A stretch of 64,000 nucleotides of DNA from Coriobacteriia bacterium (GTDB lineage: Bacteria > Actinomycetota > Coriobacteriia > Coriobacteriales > UBA8131). The notes below the pieces were generated by a model, which searched no databases, was not told the DNA's origin, and worked only from the letters and a program-made list of their open reading frames with translations. The stretch covers positions 192,196-256,195 of the forward strand of contig WRHU01000001.1 in the NCBI GenBank assembly GCA_009783085.1. The letters run 5' to 3'. Below, piece by piece: positions 6,975 through 15,376 of the stretch (position 1 is its first letter; each line of letters opens with the position of its first letter). The translations under genes and the position numbers were made by a program.

Positions 6975-8246
6975 GTGAGTGTTGTCCAAGTTGCATCAAT
7001 AGTAATTTTTGCTGGTGTTATGGTTCTCATTGTTTCTGAGGTCGTACACCGCACACTTGCTGCGTTGTTTGGTGCCGTGATTGTCTTGGCATCGGGCATC
7101 TTGCCTTTTGAGGCGAGCTTGCATCACATTGACTTCAACACCATTGGCGTACTCGTGGGCATGATGCTCTTTGTGGCGGTGGCAAAGCGTAGTGGGCTAT
7201 TTGAATACATTGCGATAAAAGCCGCTAAGCTGGCAAAAGGCGACCCGTGGCGCATTATGGTGTCTTTGAGCATAATCACCGCCGTGCTTTCGGCATTTCT
7301 TGATAACGTCACCACTGTATTGCTCATTGGACCCATGATTTTTATGATATGCCGAGAGCTCCATCTCAACCCCGTGCCTTTTATCATTACGCAGATTATC
7401 GCCTCAAACATTGGTGGCACGGCAACGCTCATTGGCGATCCTCCTAATATAATGATTGGCTCGCAGGCGGGATTGAGTTTCCTTGACTTCATCTTGGTTG
7501 ACGGCCCCATCGCCGTAGCTATTCTTCTTGTTACTTTGGTGTGCTTTCGTTTTATCTTTAAGAAAACGCTGGTTGCTTCCCCCGAGAATATGGCTGCGAT
7601 TATGGAGCTCGATGAGAGCGAAGCCATCATTTCAAAGAGCCTCTTTATAAAAAGTATCGTGATGATTGTGCTTGTTGCTGTTGCCTTTATGCTGCACGGC
7701 TTTTTGCATCTTGAAAGTGCGGTAATTGCGCTTGCGGCAGCGACCGTAATGATATTTATTGGCAGACAAGATATTGAAGAAACGCTGCTGGATGTCGAGT
7801 GGACAACCATTGGTTTTTTTGTTGGTCTTTTTGTAGTTGTGGGCGCCATGGCCGAAACAGGCGTTATTATGATGCTCGCAAACTTCCTCGTTGAAGCTAC
7901 CGCAGGAAAACTCATTGTTGCCATGCTCGTTATTCTTGTGGCTTCGGCGGTTATCTCGGCAATACTTGATAATATCCCCTTTACCGCAACCATGATTCCT
8001 GTTTTGATTGCCATGCAGGGTAGTGGCATGGACGTAACACCGCTGTGGTGGGCGTTGTCTTTGGGAGCCTGTCTGGGTGGCAACGGTACGCTTATTGGCG
8101 CCTCTGCCAACGTGGTGCTAAGTGGCATTGCTGGACGAGAAGGCTATCCCATCACCTTTATTAACTACCTCAAATATGGCGCACCTTTGATGGCACTTTC
8201 TATTGTTATTGCGGGGATTTATCTCGTTTTCCGATTTGGAATGTAG
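6975..8246 (+). CDS. SLC13/ArsB/NhaD-type membrane permease
   Basis: The 423-residue protein is almost entirely hydrophobic, with about 11-12 membrane segments. It carries the two duplicated family motifs NIGGTATLIGDPPNI (about residues 147-161) and LGGNGTLIGASANVV (about 373-387), typical of the ion transporter superfamily that includes ArsB, NhaD and citrate or dicarboxylate carriers. It probably moves an anion or exchanges Na+ for H+. The substrate cannot be read from the sequence, and no ars genes lie beside it. The start GTG follows GGTGAGG. The stop codon abuts the stop codon of the convergent AI-2E-family gene with no base between them, and there is no obvious terminator. Confidence 0.88.
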   Translation: MSVVQVASIVIFAGVMVLIVSEVVHRTLAALFGAVIVLASGILPFEASLHHIDFNTIGVLVGMMLFVAVAKRSGLFEYIAIKAAKLAKGDPWRIMVSLSIITAVLSAFLDNVTTVLLIGPMIFMICRELHLNPVPFIITQIIASNIGGTATLIGDPPNIMIGSQAGLSFLDFILVDGPIAVAILLVTLVCFRFIFKKTLVASPENMAAIMELDESEAIISKSLFIKSIVMIVLVAVAFMLHGFLHLESAVIALAAATVMIFIGRQDIEETLLDVEWTTIGFFVGLFVVVGAMAETGVIMMLANFLVEATAGKLIVAMLVILVASAVISAILDNIPFTATMIPVLIAMQGSGMDVTPLWWALSLGACLGGNGTLIGASANVVLSGIAGREGYPITFINYLKYGAPLMALSIVIAGIYLVFRFGM

Positions 8247-9527
8247 TTACTTAGACGGTGGTTTCCTTTTAGGTGCACGTTTGGTAGGCTTGGCAGTTGG
8301 GGCAGCCTTAGTTTTAGATGTAGCGGTTGGAGCATCCGGAGTCTTAGGTGCGGCGGCTGGGGCAGCGTCACCAAGCTCATCGTCGAGCTTATCTCCCGAT
8401 CCTGCCCTTATCTTAAAAAGCGCACCCGTATACGACGTGAGAGTTCTCCCCGTTTTTCGTTCAAAATAGTAGACGAATATCGCCTTGGCAGCAGCCGTAA
8501 GTGGTACGGCGCACAGCAAACCAAATATTCCTCCCAGCGCCGCACCGGCAAACAAAACCACCAGTATCATACTGGGATGCAAGTCAACCGCTCCCGACAT
8601 AACTCGAGGCGAAATAAAGTTGTCCGTAATTTGCTGAGCAACAATGGTAAGCGCAATAGCAAGTATTGCCGTAACGGGAGATATAAACAAACCGAGCAAG
8701 GCAGCGATAGTTCCGGCTATCCAGGGCCCCAGGAACGGAATAAAGTTCATAAGACCAGTAAGCAAGCCCAACACCACTGGATACGGCAGCCCAATAACGT
8801 AGTAGAAAATGCCCGCCATCGTACCCGTGCAACAGCTGGCAACCACCATGCCACGCAGATATCCACCTAATGCCCGCGAAAAAGCATTTGAAATTACGTG
8901 AGCGTCCTGTGCATGGCGTGGTCCCACAATCGCAAGTATCTCACGGCTAATCGTGGGCAAATCTTTAAGCACCCAAAAGCCAACAATAATCGAAACGCCG
9001 GTAACTATCAAAGCGTTGATAACCTGCGTGCTTGCACCAACGAGTATGGTCGGAGATTGCGAGGCGGCAGCAGCAGCCCAGCGAGAGAGCTCAGAACCAA
9101 CGTCTTTTCCAAACTGTTGAAAAAAGGAATCCTGAAAAAGGTCTTGGTGCTTTGCGTAAAAGGCGTCCCATGCCGCCTGTGCGTTTTCGGCATAACCCGG
9201 AAGCGAGTTAATAAAACTTGTAAGCTGCGTTATAAGAATAGGGAGAAAAATGAGCAGTATGCCGGCGATAATAATGATGGCACCGAGGTACGAAAGAGCC
9301 GCACCTGCTGCACGAGGAATGCCTTTTTTATTGAGCCATGCAACAGGAACACGAAGCACAAACACGAGGAATGCAGAAAACAATATAATGGAAATTGAAG
9401 TCCACACCTGTCCAAATACGTAACCGCAACCTATCAAGATGAGCGCAATGCCAATGGCTGCCCATACCTGAAAAAAGAGGCGTTGGGCGCGATCGGGGTG
9501 AGCTGTTTGATTATTGTTGTTGCTCAT
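8247..9527 (-). CDS. AI-2E-family (PF01594) membrane transporter
   Basis: The 426-residue protein has about seven to eight membrane segments. It starts with RLFFQVWAAIGIALILIGCGYV and contains the typical late segments VVLGLLTGLMNFIPFLGPWIAG and HPSMILVVLFAGAALGG of the YhhT/TqsA/YdiK family. Members export small molecules or act as Na+/H+ antiporters; the substrate is unknown here. A low-complexity Ala/Pro/Lys-rich tail of about 40 residues (PKTPDAPTATSKTK...) is added at the C-terminus. The gene follows the DUF948 and rarA genes on the minus strand and may be co-transcribed with them. Confidence 0.87.
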   Translation of the reverse strand: MSNNNNQTAHPDRAQRLFFQVWAAIGIALILIGCGYVFGQVWTSISIILFSAFLVFVLRVPVAWLNKKGIPRAAGAALSYLGAIIIIAGILLIFLPILITQLTSFINSLPGYAENAQAAWDAFYAKHQDLFQDSFFQQFGKDVGSELSRWAAAAASQSPTILVGASTQVINALIVTGVSIIVGFWVLKDLPTISREILAIVGPRHAQDAHVISNAFSRALGGYLRGMVVASCCTGTMAGIFYYVIGLPYPVVLGLLTGLMNFIPFLGPWIAGTIAALLGLFISPVTAILAIALTIVAQQITDNFISPRVMSGAVDLHPSMILVVLFAGAALGGIFGLLCAVPLTAAAKAIFVYYFERKTGRTLTSYTGALFKIRAGSGDKLDDELGDAAPAAAPKTPDAPTATSKTKAAPTAKPTKRAPKRKPPSK

Positions 9528-9573
9528 TCAAAACTCTCATAAACGTTGCGGAAAGGCTCGTCGCAGCTGCAGC

Positions 9574-10434
9574 CTAGCCTTTCATTCCTTCGCCATCGGG
9601 CATCTCGTCTGCACCAACTATTTTATCGTCGGAAGTATAGTAGAGATAGTAGCCGTCGTCGGGGTTTGCGGTGATTCTTGTTGGCGTGCTTGTGGTAGTA
9701 GTGGTAGTGGATTCGTCGGGGTCTTCCTCGTCGGGGTCGTCCTCGTCGGGGTCGTCCTCGTCGAGGTCAACGTCGGCAGGTTCCGCTTCGCCAAGTTCTT
9801 CTGGCTCGTCGGCTTGCTCTTCCTCAAGCTCCTCGGAGTTCTCAAGAAAGGCAATCTCCTCCTCGTCGGCAGCAAAGCCAAGAACTTCCTCAAAAACGTC
9901 TTTCTCAGGTGCAGATGCCTCAGCGGTTTTATCACGAGGCTCAGATTTGGCATCAGAAGCCATATCGTTCATAAGCGATTTTAATTCTTTGGTTACCTTG
10001 TCAGATGCACTTTTGCCCGACGGCTTATCGTCGCCCTTAACACCAAAAACTGAGCGCAGCTTTTCGCCCGCAGAAGAAAGCAGACTGAGAGGCGCATCGG
10101 TAATGTCGGCAACTTTGCCTACGGCACCACTTGCCACCTCAGTAACCTCGCTGATATCGGCAAGTATTTGATCGGCCCGCATAATCTCAAGATTTACCGC
10201 ATCTACCGTGAGCGAAACACGCTCAAGCAAGGGGTCAACCCGCTGGATAGCAGGCTGAATGGAGTCAATGGTATCATTGACCTTTTTGATGGTCGGCGCA
10301 ATATCGTCAATAGTGCGATTGACTTTTCGCACCGTAACAATGAAGTGAATCGCAAGAATAATAAGTACAAATATAAGAACTGCCGAAACCCCAAGGACAA
10401 TTTGGAGTAGCAACTCGCTGGTCAACGTAGGCAT
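9574..10434 (-). CDS. DUF948-like membrane-anchored coiled-coil protein with acidic repeat tail
   Basis: The ATG at 10434 (MPTLTSELL) follows GAGAGGGG, so the longer TTG start is not used. The 286-residue product has one N-terminal membrane segment (about residues 8-32), then a helical region with regular spacing (VNRTIDDIAPTIKKVNDTIDSI) as in DUF948 proteins, which form coiled coils on the cytoplasmic face. From about residue 195 it is strongly acidic, with the repeat DPDEDDPDEEDPDE coded by 15-bp DNA repeats, then a Thr run and YYLYYTSDDKIVGADEM. The function is unknown. It lies between rarA and the AI-2E-family gene. Confidence 0.75.
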   Translation of the reverse strand: MPTLTSELLLQIVLGVSAVLIFVLIILAIHFIVTVRKVNRTIDDIAPTIKKVNDTIDSIQPAIQRVDPLLERVSLTVDAVNLEIMRADQILADISEVTEVASGAVGKVADITDAPLSLLSSAGEKLRSVFGVKGDDKPSGKSASDKVTKELKSLMNDMASDAKSEPRDKTAEASAPEKDVFEEVLGFAADEEEIAFLENSEELEEEQADEPEELGEAEPADVDLDEDDPDEDDPDEEDPDESTTTTTTSTPTRITANPDDGYYLYYTSDDKIVGADEMPDGEGMKG

Positions 10435-10515
10435 ATACGCCCCTCTCAACAAAGGTCTTACGTGTTATAGGGTTATGATAGCAGATTTTACGCTTCGTTC
10501 AGTAACATCAAGATG

Positions 10516-11949
10516 TCAGCATGAGGATTCATCGAGGCGATCCCGCTCGGCTGCCTCGCTGCGGTAAGCCTCCCAGCCCCGTAAGCCCGGCGTATAGAAC
10601 GCACCTTTTGACAAGCCGTCGGGTAGATACTGTTGGTTAGTCCAGCCGCTTTTCTCACTATGAGGATAGTGGTATTTTCCGTAGTCCTCTGCACCCGGCC
10701 GATGCCGATCACGCAAATGATTGGGAACAGGCCGCAGACCACCCTTCTTAACCTCTGAGCGTGCAGAGAAAATAGCGGTAAGCGCACTGTTAGATTTTGG
10801 TGCAAGTGCCATATAGATGGCCGCCTGGCTTAAGTTAAGCTGACACTCGGGAAGCCCAATAACCTCGGTGGCCTTAAAAGCAGCCTGCGCCACCAGCAAA
10901 GCCTGAGGGTCGGCATTTCCAATATCCTCACTCGCAAAAATATAAATACGACGAGCAATGAACTTGGGGTCTTCTCCCCCTTCGAGCATGCGTGCCAGCC
11001 AGTACACCGCTGCATCTGCATCGGAGCCACGCATGGACTTGATAAAGGCGCTTATCACGTCATAGTGCGTGTCGCCTTTTTTGTCATAGGGCAAAACGGT
11101 ATGGGGCGATGCCTCATGTACAACAAAACTGGTTATGTAGCGTGGTTGCTCCTTTTGAGCATCATGCCCGTTTTGAGCGTCGTGCTCTTTTGGCGTTTTG
11201 CTCTTGTTGTCTGTGGCGGACAACAATGCGTCGCCCACTTCCTCTTTTTCATCATCAGTAAGTTCATCTGCGGTGTGTGCAATTTGAGCGGCAAGTTCAA
11301 GCGTGGTGAGGGCAGCACGGGCATCTCCAGCAGCCATAATCGTGATAGCGCCAGCGGCTGCCTCGCTCAGTATATAATTGCCAGCCAGACCTCGTTCATC
11401 TGCGCACGCTCGCACTATGAGTTCTCGCACATCGTCGTTGGTAAGTGCTTTGAACTCTATAACACGAGAGCGAGAAATAAGCGCACTGTTAACTTCAAAG
11501 AACGGATTTTCTGTGGTGGCTCCGATAAGAATGACCACACGATCCTCGACCGCATGGAGCAGAGCATCTTGCTGTGAACGAGAGAAACGATGTATCTCGT
11601 CAATGAATAAAATGGTGCGCATATTTTGAAGCGTTAGGCGCTTGGTGGCCTCGTCAATGACCCGACGCAAATCGCTTACTCCCCCACTGATGGCAGAAAC
11701 TTCGGTAAAGTGAGCCTTAGTTTGCGTGGCAATAATGCGTGCCAGCGTGGTTTTTCCCGTACCGGCAGGGCCGTAAAAAATTATCGAAGAGAGATTGTCA
11801 TCTGTTATTGCGGAGCGCAGCCACGTGCCATCGCCTATGATTTCTTGTTGGCCAACAAGTTCATCGAGCACATCGGGGCGCATGCGTACCGCAAGAGGCG
11901 CAACGCCGAGGCGAGCTTCATAACCAACCTGTTCAAAAAGATCTTTCAT
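10516..11949 (-). CDS. rarA: Replication-associated recombination protein A (RarA/MgsA)
   Basis: The 477-residue AAA+ ATPase has Walker A GPAGTGKTT, Walker [20 protein letters not shown], and the sensor region GATTENPFFEVNSALISRS, diagnostic for RarA/WRNIP1 relatives of clamp loaders. It acts at stalled replication forks together with single-strand binding protein and the Holliday-junction machinery. The start ATG at 11949 follows GATGGAAAC; the longer frame from 12006 would run into the 6S RNA terminator and is rejected. A small insertion (DNKSKTPKEHDAQNGHDAQKEQ) precedes the C-terminal domain. The gene for 6S RNA lies just upstream on the same strand, as near rarA in Bacillus-type bacteria. 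Confidence 0.95.
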   Translation of the reverse strand: MKDLFEQVGYEARLGVAPLAVRMRPDVLDELVGQQEIIGDGTWLRSAITDDNLSSIIFYGPAGTGKTTLARIIATQTKAHFTEVSAISGGVSDLRRVIDEATKRLTLQNMRTILFIDEIHRFSRSQQDALLHAVEDRVVILIGATTENPFFEVNSALISRSRVIEFKALTNDDVRELIVRACADERGLAGNYILSEAAAGAITIMAAGDARAALTTLELAAQIAHTADELTDDEKEEVGDALLSATDNKSKTPKEHDAQNGHDAQKEQPRYITSFVVHEASPHTVLPYDKKGDTHYDVISAFIKSMRGSDADAAVYWLARMLEGGEDPKFIARRIYIFASEDIGNADPQALLVAQAAFKATEVIGLPECQLNLSQAAIYMALAPKSNSALTAIFSARSEVKKGGLRPVPNHLRDRHRPGAEDYGKYHYPHSEKSGWTNQQYLPDGLSKGAFYTPGLRGWEAYRSEAAERDRLDESSC

Positions 11950-11993
11950 GTTTCCATCATAGCGCAAAGGGGCGCATCGAGGAGGCGAAACAG

Positions 11994-12025
11994 AAAAGCC
12001 CCCCAAAGCCTTTTAGCCTCAGGGG
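11994..12025 (-). terminator. Terminator of the 6S RNA gene
   Basis: On the minus strand CCCCTGAG and CTTTGGGG form a stem (one mismatch, one G-U) followed by GGCTTTTC. It separates the 6S RNA from rarA. Confidence 0.7.
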
Positions 12026-12200
12026 ACTCAATATGCAACCCTCATCCTTGAGCCGAGAGATGAACCCACCTATCAAAAGGTGGGTACCCGCACCGCAGCT
12101 TCCAGCTTCCTCAACAAGAAGGATTCCTGTCCACTACGCGACTTGGGCTCCCTATTCATTCATGTCGGTCCATCGAAATAGACGGTCAAGAATGAGGTTG
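12019..12200 (-). ncRNA. ssrS: 6S RNA (regulator of sigma70-type RNA polymerase)
   Basis: The minus-strand transcript of about 180 nt has complementary ends: AACCTCATTCTTG near the 5' end pairs with CAAGGATGAGGGTT near the 3' end, giving the long closing stem of 6S RNA. A central open region and an internal 3'-side hairpin (ACCCACCTTTTGATAGGTGGGT) follow the 6S layout, in which the RNA mimics an open promoter and traps RNA polymerase. It has its own near-consensus promoter and a terminator. Its position upstream of rarA resembles bsrA, which lies in the yrvM-rarA neighbourhood in Bacillus. No tmRNA tag frame, SRP loop or RNase P motif is present. Confidence 0.75.
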
Positions 12201-12205
12201 TATTA

Positions 12206-12234
12206 AGTGTAGCGCGATGCCGTTGATTTTGCAA
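12206..12234 (-). promoter_or_regulatory. Promoter of the 6S RNA gene
   Basis: On the minus strand TTGCAA and TACACT are separated by exactly 17 bases. Transcription would begin near 12199, matching the 5' half of the closing stem. Confidence 0.75.
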
Positions 12235-12281
12235 TATGCAGAGTGGCAGTTTTTCAAGTTTTGGCGTGAGAAGCGCCGGGA

Positions 12282-12313
12282 TAAAAGGGAACGCCCACGT
12301 AAGTAGGCGTTCC
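12282..12313 (-). terminator. Terminator of the unidentified small RNA
   Basis: GGAACGCC (12288-12295) and GGCGTTCC (12306-12313) form a perfect 8-bp stem. On the minus strand it is followed by CTTTT. Confidence 0.75.
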
Positions 12314-12366
12314 TAATTAACCGGCGAACCCGTCAGGCCGACAAGCCCAACTGGCGGGCATCGCAT
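12282..12366 (-). ncRNA. Unidentified small RNA, ~85 nt, with its own promoter and terminator
   Basis: A minus-strand unit upstream of 6S RNA begins about seven bases after a TATACT box and ends at a strong terminator. The body folds into a hairpin in which CCCGCCA and TGACGGG (minus strand) pair over seven bases with one G-U, enclosing a smaller GGC/GCC hairpin. No start codon with a ribosome binding site and no open frame of useful length is present. The flanks slightly recall SRP RNA (GTCAGG on the opposite strand), but the GGAA loop and AGCA bulge are missing. It matches no family I can name. Confidence 0.5.
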
Positions 12367-12371
12367 GCTAC

Positions 12372-12400
12372 AGTATAGCACGATTTTCAAGCTCTGCAAA
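12372..12400 (-). promoter_or_regulatory. Promoter of the unidentified small RNA
   Basis: On the minus strand TTTGCA and TATACT are separated by 17 bases. Confidence 0.55.
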
Positions 12401-12479
12401 CGCCCATTTGGTCAAAAAATCTCACTAAGTCCTTATTAAATCTCGCTAAAAACCATAACTTTAGCTGGCCTATGAGCCC

Positions 12480-12509
12480 TTGACAACCCGATTAAGTTTA
12501 CGGTATTAT
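12480..12509 (+). promoter_or_regulatory. Promoter of the metal-resistance operon
   Basis: TTGACA (12480-12485) and TATTAT (12504-12509) are separated by 18 bases. The operator begins directly after the -10 box. Confidence 0.8.
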
Positions 12510-12510
12510 C

Positions 12511-12532
12511 AGTTGAACAGTTATTCAATTGT
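12511..12532 (+). promoter_or_regulatory. SmtB/CadC-type operator
   Basis: The palindrome CAGTTGAACAGTTATTCAATTG contains the core TGAACAGTTATTCA, as I recall it from cyanobacterial SmtB operators. Left and right arms (CAGTTGAA and TTCAATTG) match with one difference. Its position over the transcription start means a bound repressor would block the operon until metal is sensed. Confidence 0.8.
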
Positions 12533-12621
12533 TAGAAATAAAGGGCTGGCTAGGCAATCCAGAGCAAAACAACGCAGAACCAGTACCAAACAGCCCTTGT
12601 TTACTACCGAAAGGATTGCAG

Positions 12622-12996
12622 ATGAAAGAAACAACTTCCTATTCCTGCGACTGCGACGTTATCCATTCCGATGTTGTTGCTCGCGTGCAAACCGCCCTGC
12701 TCCCCCAGGAGCAATTCTACGGGCTGGCAAATCTCTACAAGCTTTTTGCCGACACCACACGCCTGCGCATTCTCTGGGCGCTCTCTTGCGAGCAAATGTG
12801 CGTGTGTGACCTTGCCGTTTTGCTCGACATGACAAAATCTGCCATCTCTCATCAACTCAAATCTTTGCGGCTTGCCAACCTTGTCAAATACGAACGACAA
12901 GGCAAAATTGTCTATTACTCTTTGGCCGATTGTCACGTAAGGGATATTTTCGAACAGGGGCTCACGCACAGCCTTGAGCAAGCAGAACGTTTTTAG
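12622..12996 (+). CDS. ArsR/SmtB-family metal sensor, CadC-like
   Basis: The ATG at 12622 follows AAAGGA at proper spacing; the frame upstream overlaps the operator and is not coding. The 124-residue repressor has an N-terminal CDCDVIH motif and a CVCDLAVLLDMTKSAISHQL helix-turn-helix. The Cys-x-Cys pair in the recognition-side helix plus the N-terminal cysteines correspond to the alpha3N metal site of CadC, which senses Cd(II), Pb(II) or Zn(II). A winged-helix hairpin (VKYERQGKIVYYSL) follows. It should bind the palindrome at 12511-12532 and release it on metal binding, controlling itself and the P-type ATPase 57 bases downstream. Confidence 0.92.
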   Translation: MKETTSYSCDCDVIHSDVVARVQTALLPQEQFYGLANLYKLFADTTRLRILWALSCEQMCVCDLAVLLDMTKSAISHQLKSLRLANLVKYERQGKIVYYSLADCHVRDIFEQGLTHSLEQAERF

Positions 12997-13053
12997 ATAC
13001 GCACAAGCTGCTGCCCTCAAGATGGCGGCAGATAATTTTACGGAGGAAAATCA

Positions 13054-15138
13054 GTGTCAGATGAAGGTTGCTGCAGTTGCAGCGGTGATGTTTGTAAGGA
13101 TTTTGAGCTTAATCGGCAGGCCCAACTTGACCGACTTGCTCAACTTGATCAGCACGATGGACGTGAACAAAACGCGCTCGACTCAGATAAAAAGAACCGC
13201 CCAAGCAAGCAACAAACCAAAGAGAAACAGGCGCTTGGCAGAAAACTTCTTTGGCTCATAGGCGGAGGACTTCTGTTGGTAGCCGGCATAGTGCTAGAGG
13301 TTTTTGCCTCGTCTGGCACACCAAAACACCTCCCCACTGCTCTTTTTGTTGCAGGATATATCCTTCTTGGTGCACCCGTGCTCAAAAAGACCGTCGTAAA
13401 TCTTAAACGTGGCAAGATTTTTGACGAGAACTTTCTTATGTCTATCGCCACTATCGGAGCGCTGTGCCTTGGTGAAGCAGCCGAGGCGTTGGCAGTTATG
13501 CTGTTTTATCAGACAGGCGAGTTTTTGCAAAGCCTCGCAGTTCAGCGCTCAAAACGCTCTATTGCGAGCCTCGTTGACATTCGCCCCGACCGTGCGCACG
13601 TAAAGCAAGGCGAAGAGCTTGTTACCATTGCGCCCGAGTACGTAAGCGTAGGGGATGTTATCGTTGTCAAGCCCGGAGAAAAAATACCATTGGACGGCAC
13701 CGTAGTTGCAGGCACGGGTTTCTTAGACACCGTAGCACTCACGGGAGAAGCAAAACCCAAGCGCGTGGCTCCGGCAGACGCTGTATTGTCTGGCTGTGTT
13801 AACCAAGACGGCCTTTTGACCATTGAGGTCACAAAACCCTTTAGCGAATCAACCGCAAGCAAAATCCTCGAACTTGTTGAAACCGCAACCACCAAAAAAG
13901 CCCCCGCCGAGCGATTTATCACCAAATTCGCACGCATTTACACGCCAATAGTTGTTGCCTTAGCGCTCCTGATAGCGATAGTCCCCTCTCTGGCAACAGA
14001 TATTGCTTTGACAGAATGGCTCCACCGTGCCCTCATTTTCCTGGTAATTTCTTGCCCCTGCGCTCTGGTCATATCCATACCGCTCGGATTTTTTGCTGGC
14101 CTAGGCAAAGCGTCGCGCGAGGGCATTCTCATAAAAGGCGGAAACTATCTTGAAGCATTAACCAAGCTTGACACCGTTGTTTTTGACAAAACGGGAACAC
14201 TCACGCACGGGGTTTTTAAGGTGACGGAAATTGTACCCACCAAAGGCTCTTTAGAAGCAGACGTCCTAAAAACAGCAGCGCTCGCAGAAAGTTTTTCTAG
14301 TCACCCTATTGCCCTGTCTATCAAGCAGGCGTATTGCGAGCGAGGCGGAACTGCTCTAGCTGAGCAAGCTGGTGAAGCTATCTCAGATTATCAAGAAGTT
14401 GCTGGGCAAGGGGTAAGAGCCACCGTAAACGGCAAGAAATTATTGGTAGGAAATGCGAAGTTTTTGGTAAACGAAGGTATTTCTTTTGACGGCGTACCGA
14501 GCACCTCTCTCGGCACCCCTTCTGGCACCAACGTGCAGGTTTCAAGCGACGGAAACTACCTTGGCGCTATCATCATCTCTGACGAACTCAAAAACGACAG
14601 CAAAACTGCGGTTGAGAACTTAAGAAAGGCAGGGGTTCATATGCTTGCGCTGCTCACGGGCGATGAACCCCAGCGTGCGACTGCAATGAGTAAGGAACTT
14701 GGCCTCGACGAAGCCTATGGCGGGCTCTTGCCGCATCAAAAAGTCGAAAAGTTGGAAGAATTGGAAGAACTAAAAAGACCTGCAACCACGCTTGCTTTTG
14801 TGGGCGATGGAATAAATGATGCTCCCGTGCTTGCCCGCGCCGACATAGGAGTTGCCATGGGAGCCATAGGCTCTGACGCAGCGTTAGAGGCTGCCGACGT
14901 TGTACTGATGGACGACAAGCCCTCAAAACTCGTTCATGCTCTTAACATTGCTCGTTTTACCAAACGTATAGTCGTGCAAAACATCATTTTTGTGTTGGGC
15001 GTAAAAGTCCTTTTTCTCGCACTCGGAGCTGCTGGTTTTATCACCATGTGGGAGGCGGTCTTTGCCGATGTAGGCGTAGCGCTCCTCGCCATCTTAAACG
15101 CCATGCGGATACTCAAAACACGAAAAATACCCCGCTGA
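13054..15138 (+). CDS. P1B-type ATPase exporting Zn2+/Cd2+/Pb2+ (ZntA/CadA type)
   Basis: The 694-residue pump has the SCPCALVISIPLGFF metal-transport motif, the DKTGTLTHG phosphorylation site, the GDGINDAPVLARADIGVAMG hinge and the final membrane motif FADVGVALLAILNAMR. The CPC plus late Asp places it in the P1B-2 group. The usual N-terminal heavy-metal domain (GMxCxxC) is missing; in its place is a short Cys-rich start (GCCSCSGDVC) and a charged linker of about 45 residues. The GTG start follows GGAGGAAAATCA. It is co-transcribed with the CadC-like repressor and should pump toxic divalent metal out of the cell. Confidence 0.93.
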   Translation: MSDEGCCSCSGDVCKDFELNRQAQLDRLAQLDQHDGREQNALDSDKKNRPSKQQTKEKQALGRKLLWLIGGGLLLVAGIVLEVFASSGTPKHLPTALFVAGYILLGAPVLKKTVVNLKRGKIFDENFLMSIATIGALCLGEAAEALAVMLFYQTGEFLQSLAVQRSKRSIASLVDIRPDRAHVKQGEELVTIAPEYVSVGDVIVVKPGEKIPLDGTVVAGTGFLDTVALTGEAKPKRVAPADAVLSGCVNQDGLLTIEVTKPFSESTASKILELVETATTKKAPAERFITKFARIYTPIVVALALLIAIVPSLATDIALTEWLHRALIFLVISCPCALVISIPLGFFAGLGKASREGILIKGGNYLEALTKLDTVVFDKTGTLTHGVFKVTEIVPTKGSLEADVLKTAALAESFSSHPIALSIKQAYCERGGTALAEQAGEAISDYQEVAGQGVRATVNGKKLLVGNAKFLVNEGISFDGVPSTSLGTPSGTNVQVSSDGNYLGAIIISDELKNDSKTAVENLRKAGVHMLALLTGDEPQRATAMSKELGLDEAYGGLLPHQKVEKLEELEELKRPATTLAFVGDGINDAPVLARADIGVAMGAIGSDAALEAADVVLMDDKPSKLVHALNIARFTKRIVVQNIIFVLGVKVLFLALGAAGFITMWEAVFADVGVALLAILNAMRILKTRKIPR

Positions 15139-15158
15139 CGTAGCTTGACGTAAGGCAC

Positions 15159-15180
15159 AAGGTGTTTTACCATGTAATTT
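15159..15180 (+). repeat. Copy of the rny translation-start region
   Basis: AGGTGTTTTACCATGTAATT matches the start region of rny at 15364-15383 (AGGTGTTTTACCATGGAATT) except at one base. Here the ATG is followed at once by TAA. It may be a duplication remnant or a start-stop leader. Confidence 0.5.
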
Positions 15181-15289
15181 GGCATTTTGATCACGACGCT
15201 TGTGCGTGTTTGTATAGGTTTCGCATGGCAGCTTTGCAGCCCACGGGGCGCAGCTGCTTGTTACGTGCGAGATGAGAACGGATCATAAT

Positions 15290-15318
15290 GTCGGATGTTG
15301 CATCCGACTTTTTCTTTT
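15290..15318 (+). terminator. Terminator after the metal-ATPase gene
   Basis: GTCGGATG and CATCCGAC form a perfect 8-bp stem with a three-base loop, followed by TTTTTCTTTT. It ends the metal-resistance operon or a short transcript from the 15.18-15.29 kb region. Confidence 0.85.
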
Positions 15319-15376
15319 GGTGTAGCATCCTCTAAAAAATTACTAATGAACTTCTAACGTTATGAGGTGTTTTACC

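Noticed and set aside
7124-8128. 334-residue minus-strand frame
   Set aside because: It is the antisense shadow of the permease gene; low-complexity Ser/Thr/Ile composition and no start signal.
9671-10171. 166-residue Ser-rich plus-strand frame
   Set aside because: Mirror of the acidic repeat of the DUF948 gene; Ser runs come from the repeat.
10435-10452. Longer TTG start of the DUF948 gene
   Set aside because: The ATG at 10434 has a better-spaced GAGAGGGG.
12282-12366. SRP (4.5S) RNA or c-di-AMP riboswitch
   Set aside because: The GTCAGG part looked similar, but the GGAA loop and AGCA bulge of SRP RNA are missing, and the rest of the ydaO consensus is absent.
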